This document shows positions 10,881 to 22,778 of a stretch of DNA of 64,000 nt, one piece after another. This DNA comes from Blasia pusilla (lineage: Eukaryota; Marchantiophyta; Marchantiopsida; Blasiales). Below the pieces are notes generated by a model. It was given only the letters and a program-made list of their open reading frames with translations, searched no databases and was not told the origin of the DNA. Within the stretch, counting starts at the first letter, position 1, and every line of letters begins with the position of its first letter. The translations under genes and the position numbers were made by a program. Where the stretch lies: NCBI GenBank assembly GCA_050084515.1, contig CM114271.1:67270001-67334000 (forward strand), read 5' to 3'.

Positions 10881-12851
10881 GTCACGAACAACGTAAGAGG
10901 ATCTGGAAGTAAAGACTATGAAGAGAAGTTAATCCATCTACGTGAGAGTACATGTGATATGTTCAAGCATGGTGGTAAATATCCGGAAGAGCATTAAAAA
11001 TTACCGGCTGCACCGGCTGCACCATTAAAGGATCGTGTAGTCAAATTTATTGAAGATGATTACCAAAACTCCAGGTTGCCCAAATTCAATCCGTTTACTG
11101 TAAAACACCAAAATAAATGTTTTCAATGAATTGATAATCCCATTAGGCATGAGAGTTTCAGTCATAATATAGTCAGTTTCCGGATATAAGCATACAACTC
11201 TGCTGCTGACCATATAATGTGCAGTGGAGTAACTGCAAACGCATTACTCCACCACTTCGATTCTGGCCTCCTGAACATTAACTCTGAAAATAATCAGGTC
11301 CTTTTGAGAACCTGTGTTTCACATCCAATTTTGTTCGGTGGTGACGAGGTTAACTGGTAGAAAATCTCACGATTCTATTTTGACTCTGCTGCCTGAGAGT
11401 TTAGATCCCTTCCAACTATCAGGCACTGGAGTGCATTAAATGGAAGCATCAGTTTTGTGCGAATACATATGGGAACGTGTCCAGTCTGATGAAGGATAAA
11501 TCAATATTTGTAAGCTGATTTCTTTCGAACTAAAACCGAATTCAGGGCCCCTTGAGTTTTAATGGTCATACTAAGCAGAATCTTACCTACTTAAGCAGAA
11601 TAAGCTCGTGTGAAAAAATGATGTGCTGGATAGACAGCCCATGCCTGGGCAAGGAACGACTGGATTCAGGTTATTATTTAATCCTGTTTTCTGATGATCA
11701 CCAAGTCCACTCTCTCGTAAATGCCATATTTTCTCATTTTTTATCCTACATGCGGCTTTCTATACGTATTTTTTATCTTCTCCTAGACCTCTAGGTTGAG
11801 ACCCCGTCTTATCAGATCCCTACAAAACCGCATGGATCTATATGCTATGATACGGATTTGTAACATCAAGTGACAATACTATCCGCCTAAGATATGTTCA
11901 ACAATATGAAGCTCCATTTGATCCGTAATAATATGAAGCTCCATTTGATCAAAGTTAACCGCGGCAAAGAAAAAGACGTCATTACAAACGGGGAAAACGT
12001 TCCGATCGACATTTTACGTAATAAACGATATTTACGCCACCCAACCCAAATAATTTTTGGGCAAGAAACTTGACTTTGAAATTAAATAGATGTCAGAAAT
12101 CGGTATTTGAAAAATACGAAAGATGACGTTAGTAATTCTAGATTCCTTAACCGCCAAAATATGATTCTGCTGCCCAAGTACGGAGTATCATAACTCCATG
12201 GCGTCATAAAACTAGCGAATTTTCCTTTTGGACGTTATCCATAGGTTAAGAGCACTGACGAGCTTCGCGGTCTTCCTGATAGATAATCAATGAAAATGTC
12301 ATATGATCATGAATCTCACAACTGGGCATGCTGTGTTTAAGAATTATCCCCTCTTGAGTCTTTTTGGAAAATGGGAACGCGCTGGCTATGGAATGGGAAC
12401 TGGAATTGTGCATGTGCTGTTTCCTTAGAGTTAGGTCGGAAACGCTACACTTACCAACAGATTCCATCATGGCAGCGTAGGAACTGGCCTAACTCTTCAA
12501 TTCCAGCCACTCATCCATGCCCGCTATTTTTTTTATAGATGTGCTCCTTTCACAGTGCAGTCGAAGCTGGAATATATGACTAAGGGGCACGTTTGACTAT
12601 CCCTTCTGCCGCCATTGGATTCACAGACCGTTGAGAGGACAAAGGTGACGTCTCGTTTGCTCCAGTCCTTCCAGTTTCATTGTGCTTTCGGAGATCGAAA
12701 TCTGAGTAGTCATCTAGATCGTCACATATTGGAGCCGCCTTCTACAACGGAAGCTACACAAAGAATTTGTAAAGCTTTGGAGGCCGAGACTTACTACTAT
12801 TAACTTTGAAAAGACTGACTGCATGATAAACCACATATTGAGCGATTCATT
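10881..12851. other. No supported gene
   Basis: Short frames on both strands without motifs or splice support. It contains the short direct repeat at 11903-11950, listed separately. Confidence 0.45.
11903..11950 (+). repeat. Direct repeat, 21-base unit, period 27
   Basis: AATATGAAGCTCCATTTGAT plus C occurs at 11903-11923 and again at 11930-11950, separated by six bases. Confidence 0.85.
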
Positions 12852-12990
12852 CTTAGATCGATCTCGGAAAACCCATGAGAGGTACAAAAGAGGGGGCATA
12901 GAGAGAAAAAAGGCCAAAACCGGCCATGAAAAGAAAGTGGGGGAAGGTTGAAGAAAGAGGGGGAGGTTGTTCAGTAGTACCAGCATCAGA
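12852..12990 (-). mobile_element. Non-LTR retrotransposon 3' end (copy c)
   Basis: On the minus strand this shows the CTCTATGCCCCCTCTTTTGT and GGGTTTTCCGAGAT blocks of the family's 3' UTR. Only about 140 bases remain. It ends about 20 bases before the TATATAA of HSPA12-like copy C. Confidence 0.55.
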
Positions 12991-13004
12991 TGCATCGCTC
13001 GCTG

Positions 13005-13236
13005 TGGCGTATATAATAGTAGGGAATATACGAGGGACTGCGCTCGCGACGGAATCTTTAGCCTCCTATCACCGGGTAGCCAGGTAGCCTACCCCCGGTA
13101 CACACTGGAACCTGAATGCGTCAATGCGCCGATGTGGAATCAGTGTGGATATAGATATATGCGTGAGAAGTCTAACGCCTGAAATATTCTCCGATGGAGT
13201 AGTAGATTTGTCTCCAAGAAATAATGATTAAGTCAG
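13005..13236 (+). promoter_or_regulatory. Promoter and leader exon of HSPA12-like copy C
   Basis: TATATAA at 13010-13016 is followed by the conserved leader block (GGGAATATAC, CCCGGTACACACTGGA, TCTAACGCC). The block ends in AAGTCAG and the donor GTATAC at 13237. It aligns with the leaders at 1480 and 4895. The acceptor for the downstream exon is not certain; CAG sites near 13640-13670 are candidates. Confidence 0.5.
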
Positions 13237-13462
13237 GTATACGTGCGTAGATGTATGATTAAGAAAATATGATCTTTGATTCCATGCTTACGCTGAGAAA
13301 TTTAGCACTGGGAGAGTCGCCTTTGATACTCCAGTCGTCGGCCTTAAAAGCTAACAGGATTTTGCCATCATGACTTTAGGAAAGTGGGTTTTATGTTTGA
13401 GGCAGCTACGATCAATAGTTTTCTCAACTAACTAGAGACTCACTCCTGAGAATTCCCCATCA

Positions 13463-13502
13463 TAGGGAGTGAACCCTACGTCAGCGTAGGGTTCACTCCC
13501 TA
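13463..13502. repeat. Perfect inverted repeat, 18-bp arms, 4-nt loop
   Basis: Left arm TAGGGAGTGAACCCTACG, loop TCAG, right arm its exact reverse complement. It lies in the presumed leader intron of HSPA12-like copy C. It would form a strong hairpin in RNA. Confidence 0.9.
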
Positions 13503-13683
13503 CTGAGTCGGTACTAGTTTTTTTCACATCGTAGTATTTCGTGCGAACTATCTCTCTGAGAGATAGATTCTTGCTGCGCGAGTGCTTTCCATTCTACTTC
13601 TCCCTTTCTTTCCGACGCCCCTAAACATTGGAGGGTTTAGTCGACGCAGACCACAGATTTTGCGGAAAAATCAGCCTGAACGC

Positions 13684-15475
13684 ATGGATCATGTAACAAC
13701 AACCAAGGCAACTATCGTCGTCGGTCTGGATTTTGGAACAACTTTTTCTGGGTTTGCATATGCTCTTATGGCGGAGCCCGAAAAGATACACAAGTACTAC
13801 GATTGGCCGAAGATGGGTCCGGCAGGGTGGAATATGTACTGCAAGACTATTACAAGCCTCCTCTATGTCCCAGGAACCACTCCTGGTTCCTACATTCTAG
13901 ACGACTGGGGCTACGGAGCTTTGGTGAAGATGGTCAACAATTGTTCTTCAGGCAGGTCGAGATTCCCAAAGTCCGCAGTATCTTACTAGATTTAAGCTCC
14001 ACCTTGCAGATGCGCGCTCTAGCGCCGGTGGGAATGCTGTGCCGGAGCTTCCTGGGGGGATCACCTCTCGGAGAGCAATTTCGGATTACCTGCGACAGAT
14101 ACCTGAGCTCATCATCAGTGTGTTGCAGGAGAACTTGGGAAACCACATTCATATGGAAGACATCCAGTGGTGCCTCACCGTCCCCGCCATCTGGGATGAG
14201 CGATCTAAACAGTAGATGAAGATCTGTGCAGAGATCTCAGGTTTGGTCCAGGGACCTGCCTGTCGGGATAAAGGTGCAAGCCCGCACCCGCTAATGATTG
14301 TTGTCGAGCCAGAACCCGCGTCGTTCTACTGTCAGGGTAAGGTGGAATCCCGACTTCCGGTACGAAAGGGAGACAAGTTGATGGTTGTGGATGTTGGTGG
14401 TGGGACTGTAGACATCGTTCTTCACGAGAAGCTAGGTCTGGCGTCGTCGTTGAAGGTGCGGGAAGTAGTACCCAGCTCAGGAGGCTTATAAGGAGGGTCG
14501 TTCGTGGACCAAAGATTCTTCGAATTCCTGTCGAAGAAGATTCGTTGCTTCAAAGATTTTGCGCAGAAACATGGTAGTTCGGTTCTGAAGCTGAAAGGAT
14601 GGTGGGAATCTCTTACGTGCAATTTTAATGGGAACATGGACATCCCTGAAGATCTTGAGCTGCCACCACGTCTTGCTACCGCATGGGAGGCAGAAGATGA
14701 GTCGGCGAGCCCCGGTTCTTACGATGCTATTGAAATTTCTGAAGCAGACAGGAAGGGAATATTTGATCCTGTTTTTGAGCTGATAAGTGATAAGATGGGT
14801 CCAGATGTGAAGTTGATGACGATGGTCGGCGGCTTCAGTGCCTCTCCTTACCTTGTAAAGAGAATCTATCAGAAATTCGCCGGTTCAGTCGGGGCTATTG
14901 TCGTTCCTCCAAAGCCAGGAAGTGCGATTTGTTGCGGGGAAGTGGCTTATGGCATCGGGGGAGCGGATCTTATTTTGTCACGTATCCAGGAAGACTTGTG
15001 GGATAAGCACGCGAAGACCCTTCCGTGATGATCGACGAAGTTTGATGGTTGAAAATGACGACGGGAAAGCATATTGCCATCATGTATTCAAGATTTTCAC
15101 GTGGAAAGGAGAAGAGGTTCCTCTAGAACATCGTGTCTCACACCATGTAATCCCCTTTACACGACAACAGACTTCAATGTCCATCTCTCTATACTCGACG
15201 AGTGATACTGATCCGAAATACGTTTGCGACTCAAATGTCACTGAAGAAGGCAAGTTTTTTTTTCTTTGCCCACGGAAGATATATTGGGTCAGACACCTTC
15301 CGTTAAAGTATCAATGTACTTTGGTAGAACAACAATAGAAGTAATAGCAGAAGGAACCAATTTTGGAGATGGTAAGAAATTCAAAATGCCTCCAGTGATA
15401 TTGGAGAAAAGTTACAGTGAAGACGGTACTTTTGAGGAGCAGAACCGAGGATCAGCCTTGTCGATTGTACAGTGA
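13684..15475 (+). pseudogene. HSPA12-like copy C, decayed
   Basis: The ATG at 13684 begins M-D-H-V-T-T-T and the phosphate-1 loop DFGTTFSG is intact. A frameshift follows near 13940-13980, after LDDWGYGALVKMV. There is a TAG at about 14213 where copy A has GAG, and a TAA at 14489 replaces the TGT codon in the LCGGSF segment. A further frameshift lies near 14990, and another in a run of nine T at about 15255. The phosphate-2 motif VDVGGGTVD and the adenosine loop VGGFSASPY can still be read in pieces. Length and motif order match copy A throughout, so this is a recent full-length paralogue. It has its own promoter-like leader. Confidence 0.85.
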
Positions 15476-17600
15476 AAGCGTACTGGTTGTCACCACCGCA
15501 GTCCTTTTTACGACTGCCACATGAGTTGATTACACCCGGCACTTGACCTAGGTTTTGTCCAGGCCATTGGGGCATTCAATTCTACTGATAGCGCAGAGTT
15601 TGTCGAAGCCATGGGTGGATAAAATTTAACAGATAGTGCTGATTCGTATTAAGCCATTGGTTTAAAAACCCAGGGCGACAGAGTTTTTTATCATCATGAT
15701 CGGCACATCCATAGTAACTCTAGAAATTCTCATTCACATTTGTCGGAAGGAATGTGAATCGGATTATTATCGAACAGGATGGGATGTGATGAATTAGGCG
15801 AAGCCGTTTGCTGTCAATTTGCGTCGAATGACGATTTCTGGTCAGCAGATAGTATCAGCCCAGACGTTTCACTACAAATGGGAAGAAAAGTCATGACTTT
15901 CGACTCATTCATGTGTGGAAGTTAACATTCAAGTAATAATTAATACTTTTTAGCTTTGGAAGTTACAGTGATTTTAACATTAAAAAATACTGTTTATTCA
16001 ATGAATGCTTGACACAAAAATTCCGAGGGTTTGGAAGAGTAACGAGCCATCGACGTATCGATATCGAAGAGACGGACTGAGGAGGAACTTTTAGACAACT
16101 TGAGAAACCCTTCGTTCCCAAGTTCTTTCTTTGCGTATAGATTGCATGTCATATCGGCTACATATTAGTTCGATACAGTGTGTGAATTCTGAAAAACAAA
16201 CGGGTGAGAATTGAGCGGGTCCTTGCACCAATCCTGAGATCTTTACTCAGGTGCTTACCAGATGACCACCACCGTATGGCAGCGCCCAATATCTTCTATC
16301 TTTCCAGTGCTATTTTGCAAAGCATTCTCGATCAGCTACATCGACGGTAAATTCCGAGCGATGATCGCATTTTTCAGGGAACCCAGGCGCAAGAATTCAA
16401 CCGGCAGCTCGACCTAGAAGTTGGCAACTTCAGAATTTTCCTCATTCAACACTAATCTTGAGTAGTTTTCATTAGAGTATCTGCACATGGCCAAATTACC
16501 CGTCTTGTAGGACGTACAAATTCAAACCAGCAGCCGTAATGTAAGCTTTCTTGCAGTAGTGCCTTCCACCTACTACGCTTGCGCGAAGGCATTTTACGAA
16601 TTCTTCGATCTTGCGGTGCGACGTTTGGCCAAAGAAAGTATCAAATTCGACGCCAGCAATTGTGGTCGTTTCCTAAACGTGTACCATGACGTAGAAGTAG
16701 TCACTGTCGAGTTGATTGCCTCTGCGATGTTGTCTTAACTGACAACGGATTTCATTATGAGTTTCTCCTTCCACTTTATGGCCTTGTCGTCAATGGTTCT
16801 CCATTTCGAGCATCGGGTTTGGATGTTTGTGCCAGAATTTCTGTAACTTAGACTTATCTCGCAATTTTCCGTAAGTCTCTGAATTTGGGTGTTCACGGTT
16901 TTTCATATCAGTATTCAATATTTCTTTTTCAGTCGAGTGGCTTGTGTCTACGCGCGCTTCTATGTCAAAACGGTTGGGCTTGTGTGCATGTGCATCAACC
17001 AATGCACGCTTGCAATGTGTTCGTCCCTTTCTCGACATTTTAAGTCAAGTTCAGAGTACATGTAAATTGAACCTCTGCCTGGGTGTAACAATCACCCTCA
17101 GAATAGATTTTCTTCTATCTTGCTCAGAAGTTGCTTGCGCTAGTTTACATCACCAAACATAGCGAAGATAATGTTTGTTAGTGTATATGTCGAGTGTATG
17201 ACATAAATTATCGCGACGATGACTTTTCTCTATAAGTTTTTCTTTTCTGTTAGGGAATTTGAATTGATCCATACTACTTTCTATTTCCTTTCTTAATCAG
17301 ATAAAGTTCTCTTTTAATCCTCATAAAGGGTAAAATCATATAATTGACCTTAAAAATACGGATAATAGTATCATAGCATCTGTCATACTGATAATTATCG
17401 ATATATTCTGGCAGGATACATGTAGAATTGTAGCGAAACTAGAAACTAGGCATGGGTGATAAGAACGTGGGAGATAAAAGACCTGAGCTGGAACTCCTTG
17501 TGACACAATCTGGAGAGAAACGTGGGTCCAAATTCACCGGAGAAATAGGTCCTCAATGTTTCTGCATGGGGTATTTCTTCGGAACTTCTATAGAAAGAAA
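15476..17600. other. No supported gene
   Basis: Intergenic sequence between HSPA12-like copy C and the DUF641 pseudogene. A plus frame at 17452-17721 is mostly antisense to that pseudogene and is not counted. Confidence 0.45.
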
Positions 17601-18587
17601 TCATTTACTGAACGTTGCTATAGACGAAAACACGTCTTGGACGGCTGATTCAAGAACATACGGATTCGGTAACCCATACTGGAATGAACCCTCGACATCT
17701 GAGAGCTCCCTAGACAGCTGACGCTGCATCCTGTCGATAGTTTCCTGGAGTTTGGTGTTCTGAAGAGTCATTTTATGCACAGTGCTGTTTGCTCCTTTCA
17801 ACGATTCGACTCTAGTTCTAATCTCCTTCTGAAAATCTGACAATTTAGCACTCAATTGGGCCTCGTGATGTTTCCTTGCTGTAGAGATCTCCACCTGCGC
17901 TTCTCGTAACTCCATCTCCCGGTCCAGTGCAATCCTCTTGTAATGTGAAACTTCTTGCTTAAGAGTGCATTCGACTTTATCTGCATTTAATAGCAGGATT
18001 TCCCGCTCATTGTTGGTTTCACGTTCTTTCATCAGTTCTTTCTGGAAAATCTTAATATTTATGTCAAACTCATCACAAAAGGTTTTATAGTGTCGGAGCT
18101 GCCGTAGAGGATGGGATGCAACGTCGAACATCAATACCTGAGCATCCTATTGTAGACATCCAAGCATCTTCTCCATTGCTGCTTTAGACATAGATCGATC
18201 AGAATCCCCGTCGATCTGCTGATCAGCATATGAGGATTCGTGTTCTGTAGCTTCTGCCTTGAAGTAGAGATTACGAAGGTGAACATCAACTGAAGCAGAG
18301 ACGTTCCCGGACAAGCATGGAGGTTGGCTGGACTTACATGAGGAGTCGGAGCTCAGAATTCCAGCCAGTGGATCTTCTCCACCATGCCTCGAGACAGTTT
18401 CTGATTGTGCGTCATTCTTCATTTGCTCAACATGGACGTACACATGCTCCATAGGGGATGGATCCACACTGCCGGGCTCGACGTTTACATGTGCCACAAT
18501 GGTCTCTTCCTGGGACGTAGATCCAAGATCTAGACGGTGCCTTACAACGTCTGAATAGACAGCGACGTTCATACCGCTAGTGCTGAC
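17601..18587 (-). pseudogene. DUF641/GIL1-like gene, truncated
   Basis: On the minus strand an exon starts after the acceptor TTGTCTTTGCAG (ending at 18588) and stays open for about 145 codons. It meets TAG at 18147-18149 in a CLQ-stop-DAQVLMFD context, which looks like a CAG-to-TAG change. The same frame continues as a long coiled-coil-like stretch to RMQRQLSREL and LPNPYVLES, then ends at 17601 shortly after. The paralogue at 44403-45386 has the matching QQLCREL and TPFLLES, and then another 250 residues of DUF641 domain that are absent here. GIL1/IRKI-type proteins are plant-specific and act in gravitropism and receptor-kinase signalling. This copy has lost the family's C-terminal half. 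Confidence 0.7.
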
Positions 18588-18609
18588 CTGCAAAGACAAC
18601 CATTTTTGT

Positions 18610-19190
18610 CAGTAAATGCATGCACAGGCATTTTACAATTTCTTGAGCAATGTGTTAGATAATTAGTTGCAGGAAATCTCATGCAATCTCCAGGCAGTCT
18701 CAGTCCGCGATTCAAGGAGAGTGAGAAAATCCCACAAGAGCCTTTTCGAGAATCATCATGATCAGCAAATCGCAAGCTTCAAATTTCTACACAGGACAGA
18801 TGTTCCACGAACATGTAAATGCATACTTGCAAGCAGCTTTAACTACAACTCGAGGTTCTTCCCCAACTCCAAGCCTACCCTTACATCGTAACGACAACAA
18901 CTTCTGTCGATACATGCATACACTGGGGCTTAACAATTTCTTAAACGACGTGGTAGTTAGATAGTTAGTAAAAATCCCCAGACAATCTCCAGACAGTGTC
19001 AGTCAACGATTCAAAGGACTTCACAAAATTCCACAAGATAGCTTTCGTTAAAGGTCATTATCAACAAATCGCAACTTTACAGTTTTTACAAGTAGGACAT
19101 ACGTTCCACGATTATGTAAATGAGTACTTGCAAGCAGCTGAACAACTCGAGATTTCGCCTCATGAACCTATTCGGAACTTCCGTCATTCT
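18610..19190. repeat. Tandem duplication, two units of about 295 bases
   Basis: Unit 1 (about 18610-18900) and unit 2 (about 18905-19190) align in order. Shared blocks are AACAATTTCTTRARC-like, CAGTSTCAGTCMRCGATTC, CCACAAGA, CAACAAATCGCAA, GTTCCACGA and ACTTGCAAGCAGCT. It lies in the presumed upstream intron or 5' region of the truncated DUF641 gene. Confidence 0.75.
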
Positions 19191-19521
19191 ATGACAGAAC
19201 ATTAACGATGTGAGACTTGTGAAACCAATATCCTGAAAGAAGACTTAAATTAGAGTTAAATACAATGGGGCGTAAGAGGACATGAGCACGATGCACCGTC
19301 AGATCGGAGGTGGGCACTTCCGGTAGAGCATGCTCGTCCTGCACAGGTCTTCCTGGTGATTTAAACACACGTTCAAGTCCGTTCTTCAGCAAAAGGAAAG
19401 CCATCCTCCGCCTTGTTACATGCGCGGACGCTCGAGATCCAGAAGGGAGATGGGAGAAACATATAAGTGAAGGTCTTCAGGTTTAAATACAGGAAATGAC
19501 CAGAGGCCGGCAGGCGATAGA

Positions 19522-19577
19522 CTTCTTTTGATTGTGGAGTTTGTTAGTGTGCTAACAGACTCCACAATCAAAAGAAG
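19522..19577. repeat. Inverted repeat, 26-bp arms with one mismatch, 4-nt loop
   Basis: The left arm begins CTTCTTTTGATTGTGGAGT and the right arm is its reverse complement, apart from one mismatched pair. The loop is TGTG (19548-19551). It is a strong hairpin. A similar TCTTTTGATTGTG string occurs at the stop codon of the AIM24-like frame (about 223), probably by chance. Confidence 0.9.
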
Positions 19578-21169
19578 CGTTGGACGGACTCATCACAAGT
19601 AACGCCCCCCGAGAAGGATGCAAGTGACGTGAACCGGGACCGTCTTGAGACACGCAGAATTCTGAGCGAATCGGGAGGAGGCTTGGGCAGGCAGAAACTG
19701 CTTACGTCATACGTATGGAAGGCGTAGCAAGAAACGTACGAACTCAAAGCTCTGCTGGATAGCTGGGAATGAAGCTCTCCATTTATCCATGAAGTTTCTA
19801 ACTGAACGTGTCAGGGAAAATCTCGCCAGTCAGATCCTGGCAATTAATTGTTTTGTGACTGTAGACTGTCTGAGAAGACGATCCGAGAATACTCCTAGTA
19901 CGAATGATAGAGAGAATGCATCTCAGTGCACCTTGTGTTACCGTATGGCGCAGTTCATCATTTCTAACTAACGACCGCAACATTGCAGCCGCCATGAGGG
20001 GCCTGGGCCAGCGGATCGAATATGAAACTAAACAGTCTAGGGATTCTCACCTTCGGAAGTTCGGTGGCATGCCCATCACAGCTTACGGCGGCCAGGGTGA
20101 CCCTAAACTCCGCATGCCATAAGAGTCTTTTATTACCTGTCGGGACTCGCCTGTCATCAATGCGGGTCGCTTGAGTCGAGTGACAGAGACGGAGGGGTCA
20201 GGGTGTCCCGTGGCTTAGGGTTTCGGTGACGGCTTCCATGACGATGGGTCAAGGGCATCCGTGGATAACGACATGTATAGAATTGACAGCATTCATTGTT
20301 GTCCGGATGCTAGTGGTTGTCTTGAAAAGTCCCAAATTTTGTGAAAATGGGAATGGTTTAGTAAAAATCTCTGGAAACCGTTGTACGAGGGTCCTTTCCC
20401 CCTCCATTTAAGTCCATAGTAGAACCCGCGACTTTCCAGTGCTCTCACACCCACTAGCCAACTTTCCGTGGTAACATGTTATAAAATAGTTCAATTTTTA
20501 AACCCTCATAAGGATTTTAGATGTAGAAAATGTTTATTGCATTATTATATTATGCATGGTTGCACACAAACAAACAAGTCTTTTCTTAGGACATATATAG
20601 ACAAAGAGCATGAATATATTTATAACATGGGTTCCAAAAAATGAGATTTATACTTATAGTATATGATGGAAGGCAAGGCAAGGAAGGAGGGAGTGGAGGT
20701 GGAAGCAAGAAGAAATGTGGGAATATAGAACACGAAGGCAAGTAAGAGGAATGAAAAATAAGGGATAGGTGGGGCCCATATAGGCAAGTCCTTCCATATG
20801 ACGGATGTAGGTCTATGAATATGGATATGTCCATAGACACGGACTTTGTTCACCTGCAACCTTGAAACTAGGTCTTACGCTCAACTAAGAGTCATCATGC
20901 ATGTTCTTATTGCCTCTCGAGACTCCCAATTGATTAATGCGTATGCGCTAGAGTTGGGTCCAGCGTTTAGAGTTTAGCGTCCATTAAGGGAACTCGATCG
21001 CTCTCAATCGGTGGGGTTTCGAGTCACCATGCGTCGTAGTTCACATCCGCTACGATGAGTATTTAGACGTGGTTTGCATCCACCGCAATAGACAGCCCGT
21101 CTTAGTTGGCGAGGTGCATGGTCGGACTCTCGACTTCATCGATGCGTGGGTCATCGGGGTGAGATGGAT

Positions 21170-21590
21170 GTGCGATCTTCGAGCTCGCATGTGCGACTTT
21201 CTAGTGGCAACGGTAGGATCCTATTTCGGATGTAAAATTTTCGGGTCCAATTTTGAGTTCAAGTGTAAGATCTCGATTTCAAGTATGTGATTTGAGGGAG
21301 CGATTTGAAGCTTAGATGTGCGATTTCGAGCTTGTGGTGTGTGGGTAGGGTGTGATTTCATTGGGATTCGGGTGTACAATTTTGAGCCCGTAGTGTGAGT
21401 TTAGGGTGCAATTTCTTCCAAGTTTGGGTGTGCCATTTTTTAGGTCATGGTGGTGTGCTTTTAGGGTACTATTTTAAGCTCGAAATCACGTCTAGGGTGT
21501 AATATTGGGATTTAGGTGTGCAATTTTGTTGGGGTTCGGGTGTGCAAATTTTGGGGGGTTTGGGTATGTGATTTCAATGAATATAAGGAT
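21170..21590 (+). repeat. Degenerate G/T-rich repeat
   Basis: Irregular repetition of GGTGTGCAATTTTGAGC-like phrases about every 30-45 bases (GTGTGCGATTTCGAGC, GGGTGTACAATTTTGAGC, GGTGTGCAATTTTG and so on). It is a decayed minisatellite-like stretch with no clean period. Confidence 0.6.
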
Positions 21591-22073
21591 GAATCATGTC
21601 CAATCCCAGACATCTCCTTCCCTTTCAAGATTGTATCCATAGACCCATAAAATTCAGTTTGCGGCTTAAAGAAAGCTTGAGAATATGTTTCAAGAAGTGG
21701 AGTTGTTCACATTGGGTTTATTATCTCCTAACATGGTTATAAGACTATCCTCAAAACCAAAGATACAACCATTTCTTTTACATCTTCAGGCCTCTTGCAT
21801 AAGAGAAACAAAAGCCAGCTAAGAAAAAAAATCATGGAAACCATTGTGACAGATTTACCAATATAGTTCCAAGCAACACACGGTATGATCTGGGCGTGCG
21901 AGCAAATTAAAAAACATAATCCATACCAGAATGATGATCCAAAGCGAACATGGCTAGGTCACCACAAAACTTGCAACCAAGACCTTATAAGCACAATCAC
22001 AATTGTATAAAGGACCAAGGGTTCTTTTCACCTCCACGCTAGGGAAAATCAAGGGCTAGAAAGTTGGGTTCGA

Positions 22074-22500
22074 TTGAACCGCCACTGGTCTCATACCACA
22101 CCCTTCCCAAGAAATATTTTTCAATGTTTGCAAAGTCGAAGGAGCAAGAATGCTCCTTTCATTTCTACCGAGGTAGAGTACAAGGCGGCTTGTTATGCTT
22201 CTTGTGAAGCAGTATGGTTGAGATGGATATTGGAGGACATAGGAGAAGCATCAAAAAGTGCTAGTGTAATATGGTGTGACAATCAGAGTTGCATTGACAT
22301 AGCACATAATCTTGTGTTTCATGCTCGTACGAAGCACATAGAGATCCAGTATCATTTTATTTTTGAATTGATCGAGAGAGAGGTTTTGAAGTTAGTCTAT
22401 TGTCTAATAGAGGATAACCGTGTAGACATCTTCACAAAAGCTTTGAGCGGAGATTAACTTCACCGATATTTGAAGGGTCTTGGCATAGGTCCAAGATACT
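22074..22500 (+). pseudogene. Ty1/copia RNase H remnant
   Basis: Frame 22160-22457 encodes VEYKAACYASCEAVWLRW, WCDNQSC and DIFTKAL, the RNase H end of copia pol. It is closely similar to the end of the minus-strand copia element at 28820-29200. It is followed by a polypurine tract (TTGAGGGGGG, 22521-22530) and the LTR start. Everything upstream in pol is missing. Confidence 0.85.
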
Positions 22501-22530
22501 AGTCCACCTGAGAGAGGATATTGAGGGGGG

Positions 22531-22778
22531 TGTTGGATTCTCAACATCCACTTCTCTGAGCATCATTAATCTGATCGGCCTCCTTGTATCAGGAGAAGCC
22601 TAGATTGATGGTTCCAACTTAGATGTCGAAGTTGTCATAGTAATATGACGCAGGTGATTTTAGGAGTAGCGTTACTAGGATTATCTAACCCTATAGGGTG
22701 ATATGCAAAAGTTTTCTATTAATAGAAATAAAGAAAAATAGGTAAAAATCCTAGTTTTCTCGAGTAGTGAAATAGTCA
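22531..22778 (+). repeat. Ty1/copia LTR (copy 1)
   Basis: Starts TGTTGG immediately after the polypurine tract. It aligns with 28540-28801 and 32428-32654 in reverse orientation. The right boundary is where the three copies stop being uniformly alike (GTGAAATAGTC); the true LTR could be longer. Confidence 0.75.

Larger units (their letters stand above)
19191..22073. other. No supported gene
   Basis: Contains the inverted repeat at 19522-19577 and a degenerate G/T-rich repeat at 21170-21590 (both listed). The remaining frames are short and show no motifs. Confidence 0.45.

Noticed and set aside
17452-17721. 89-codon plus frame
   Set aside because: Its second half is antisense to the conserved DUF641 coiled-coil region; no domain or splice support.
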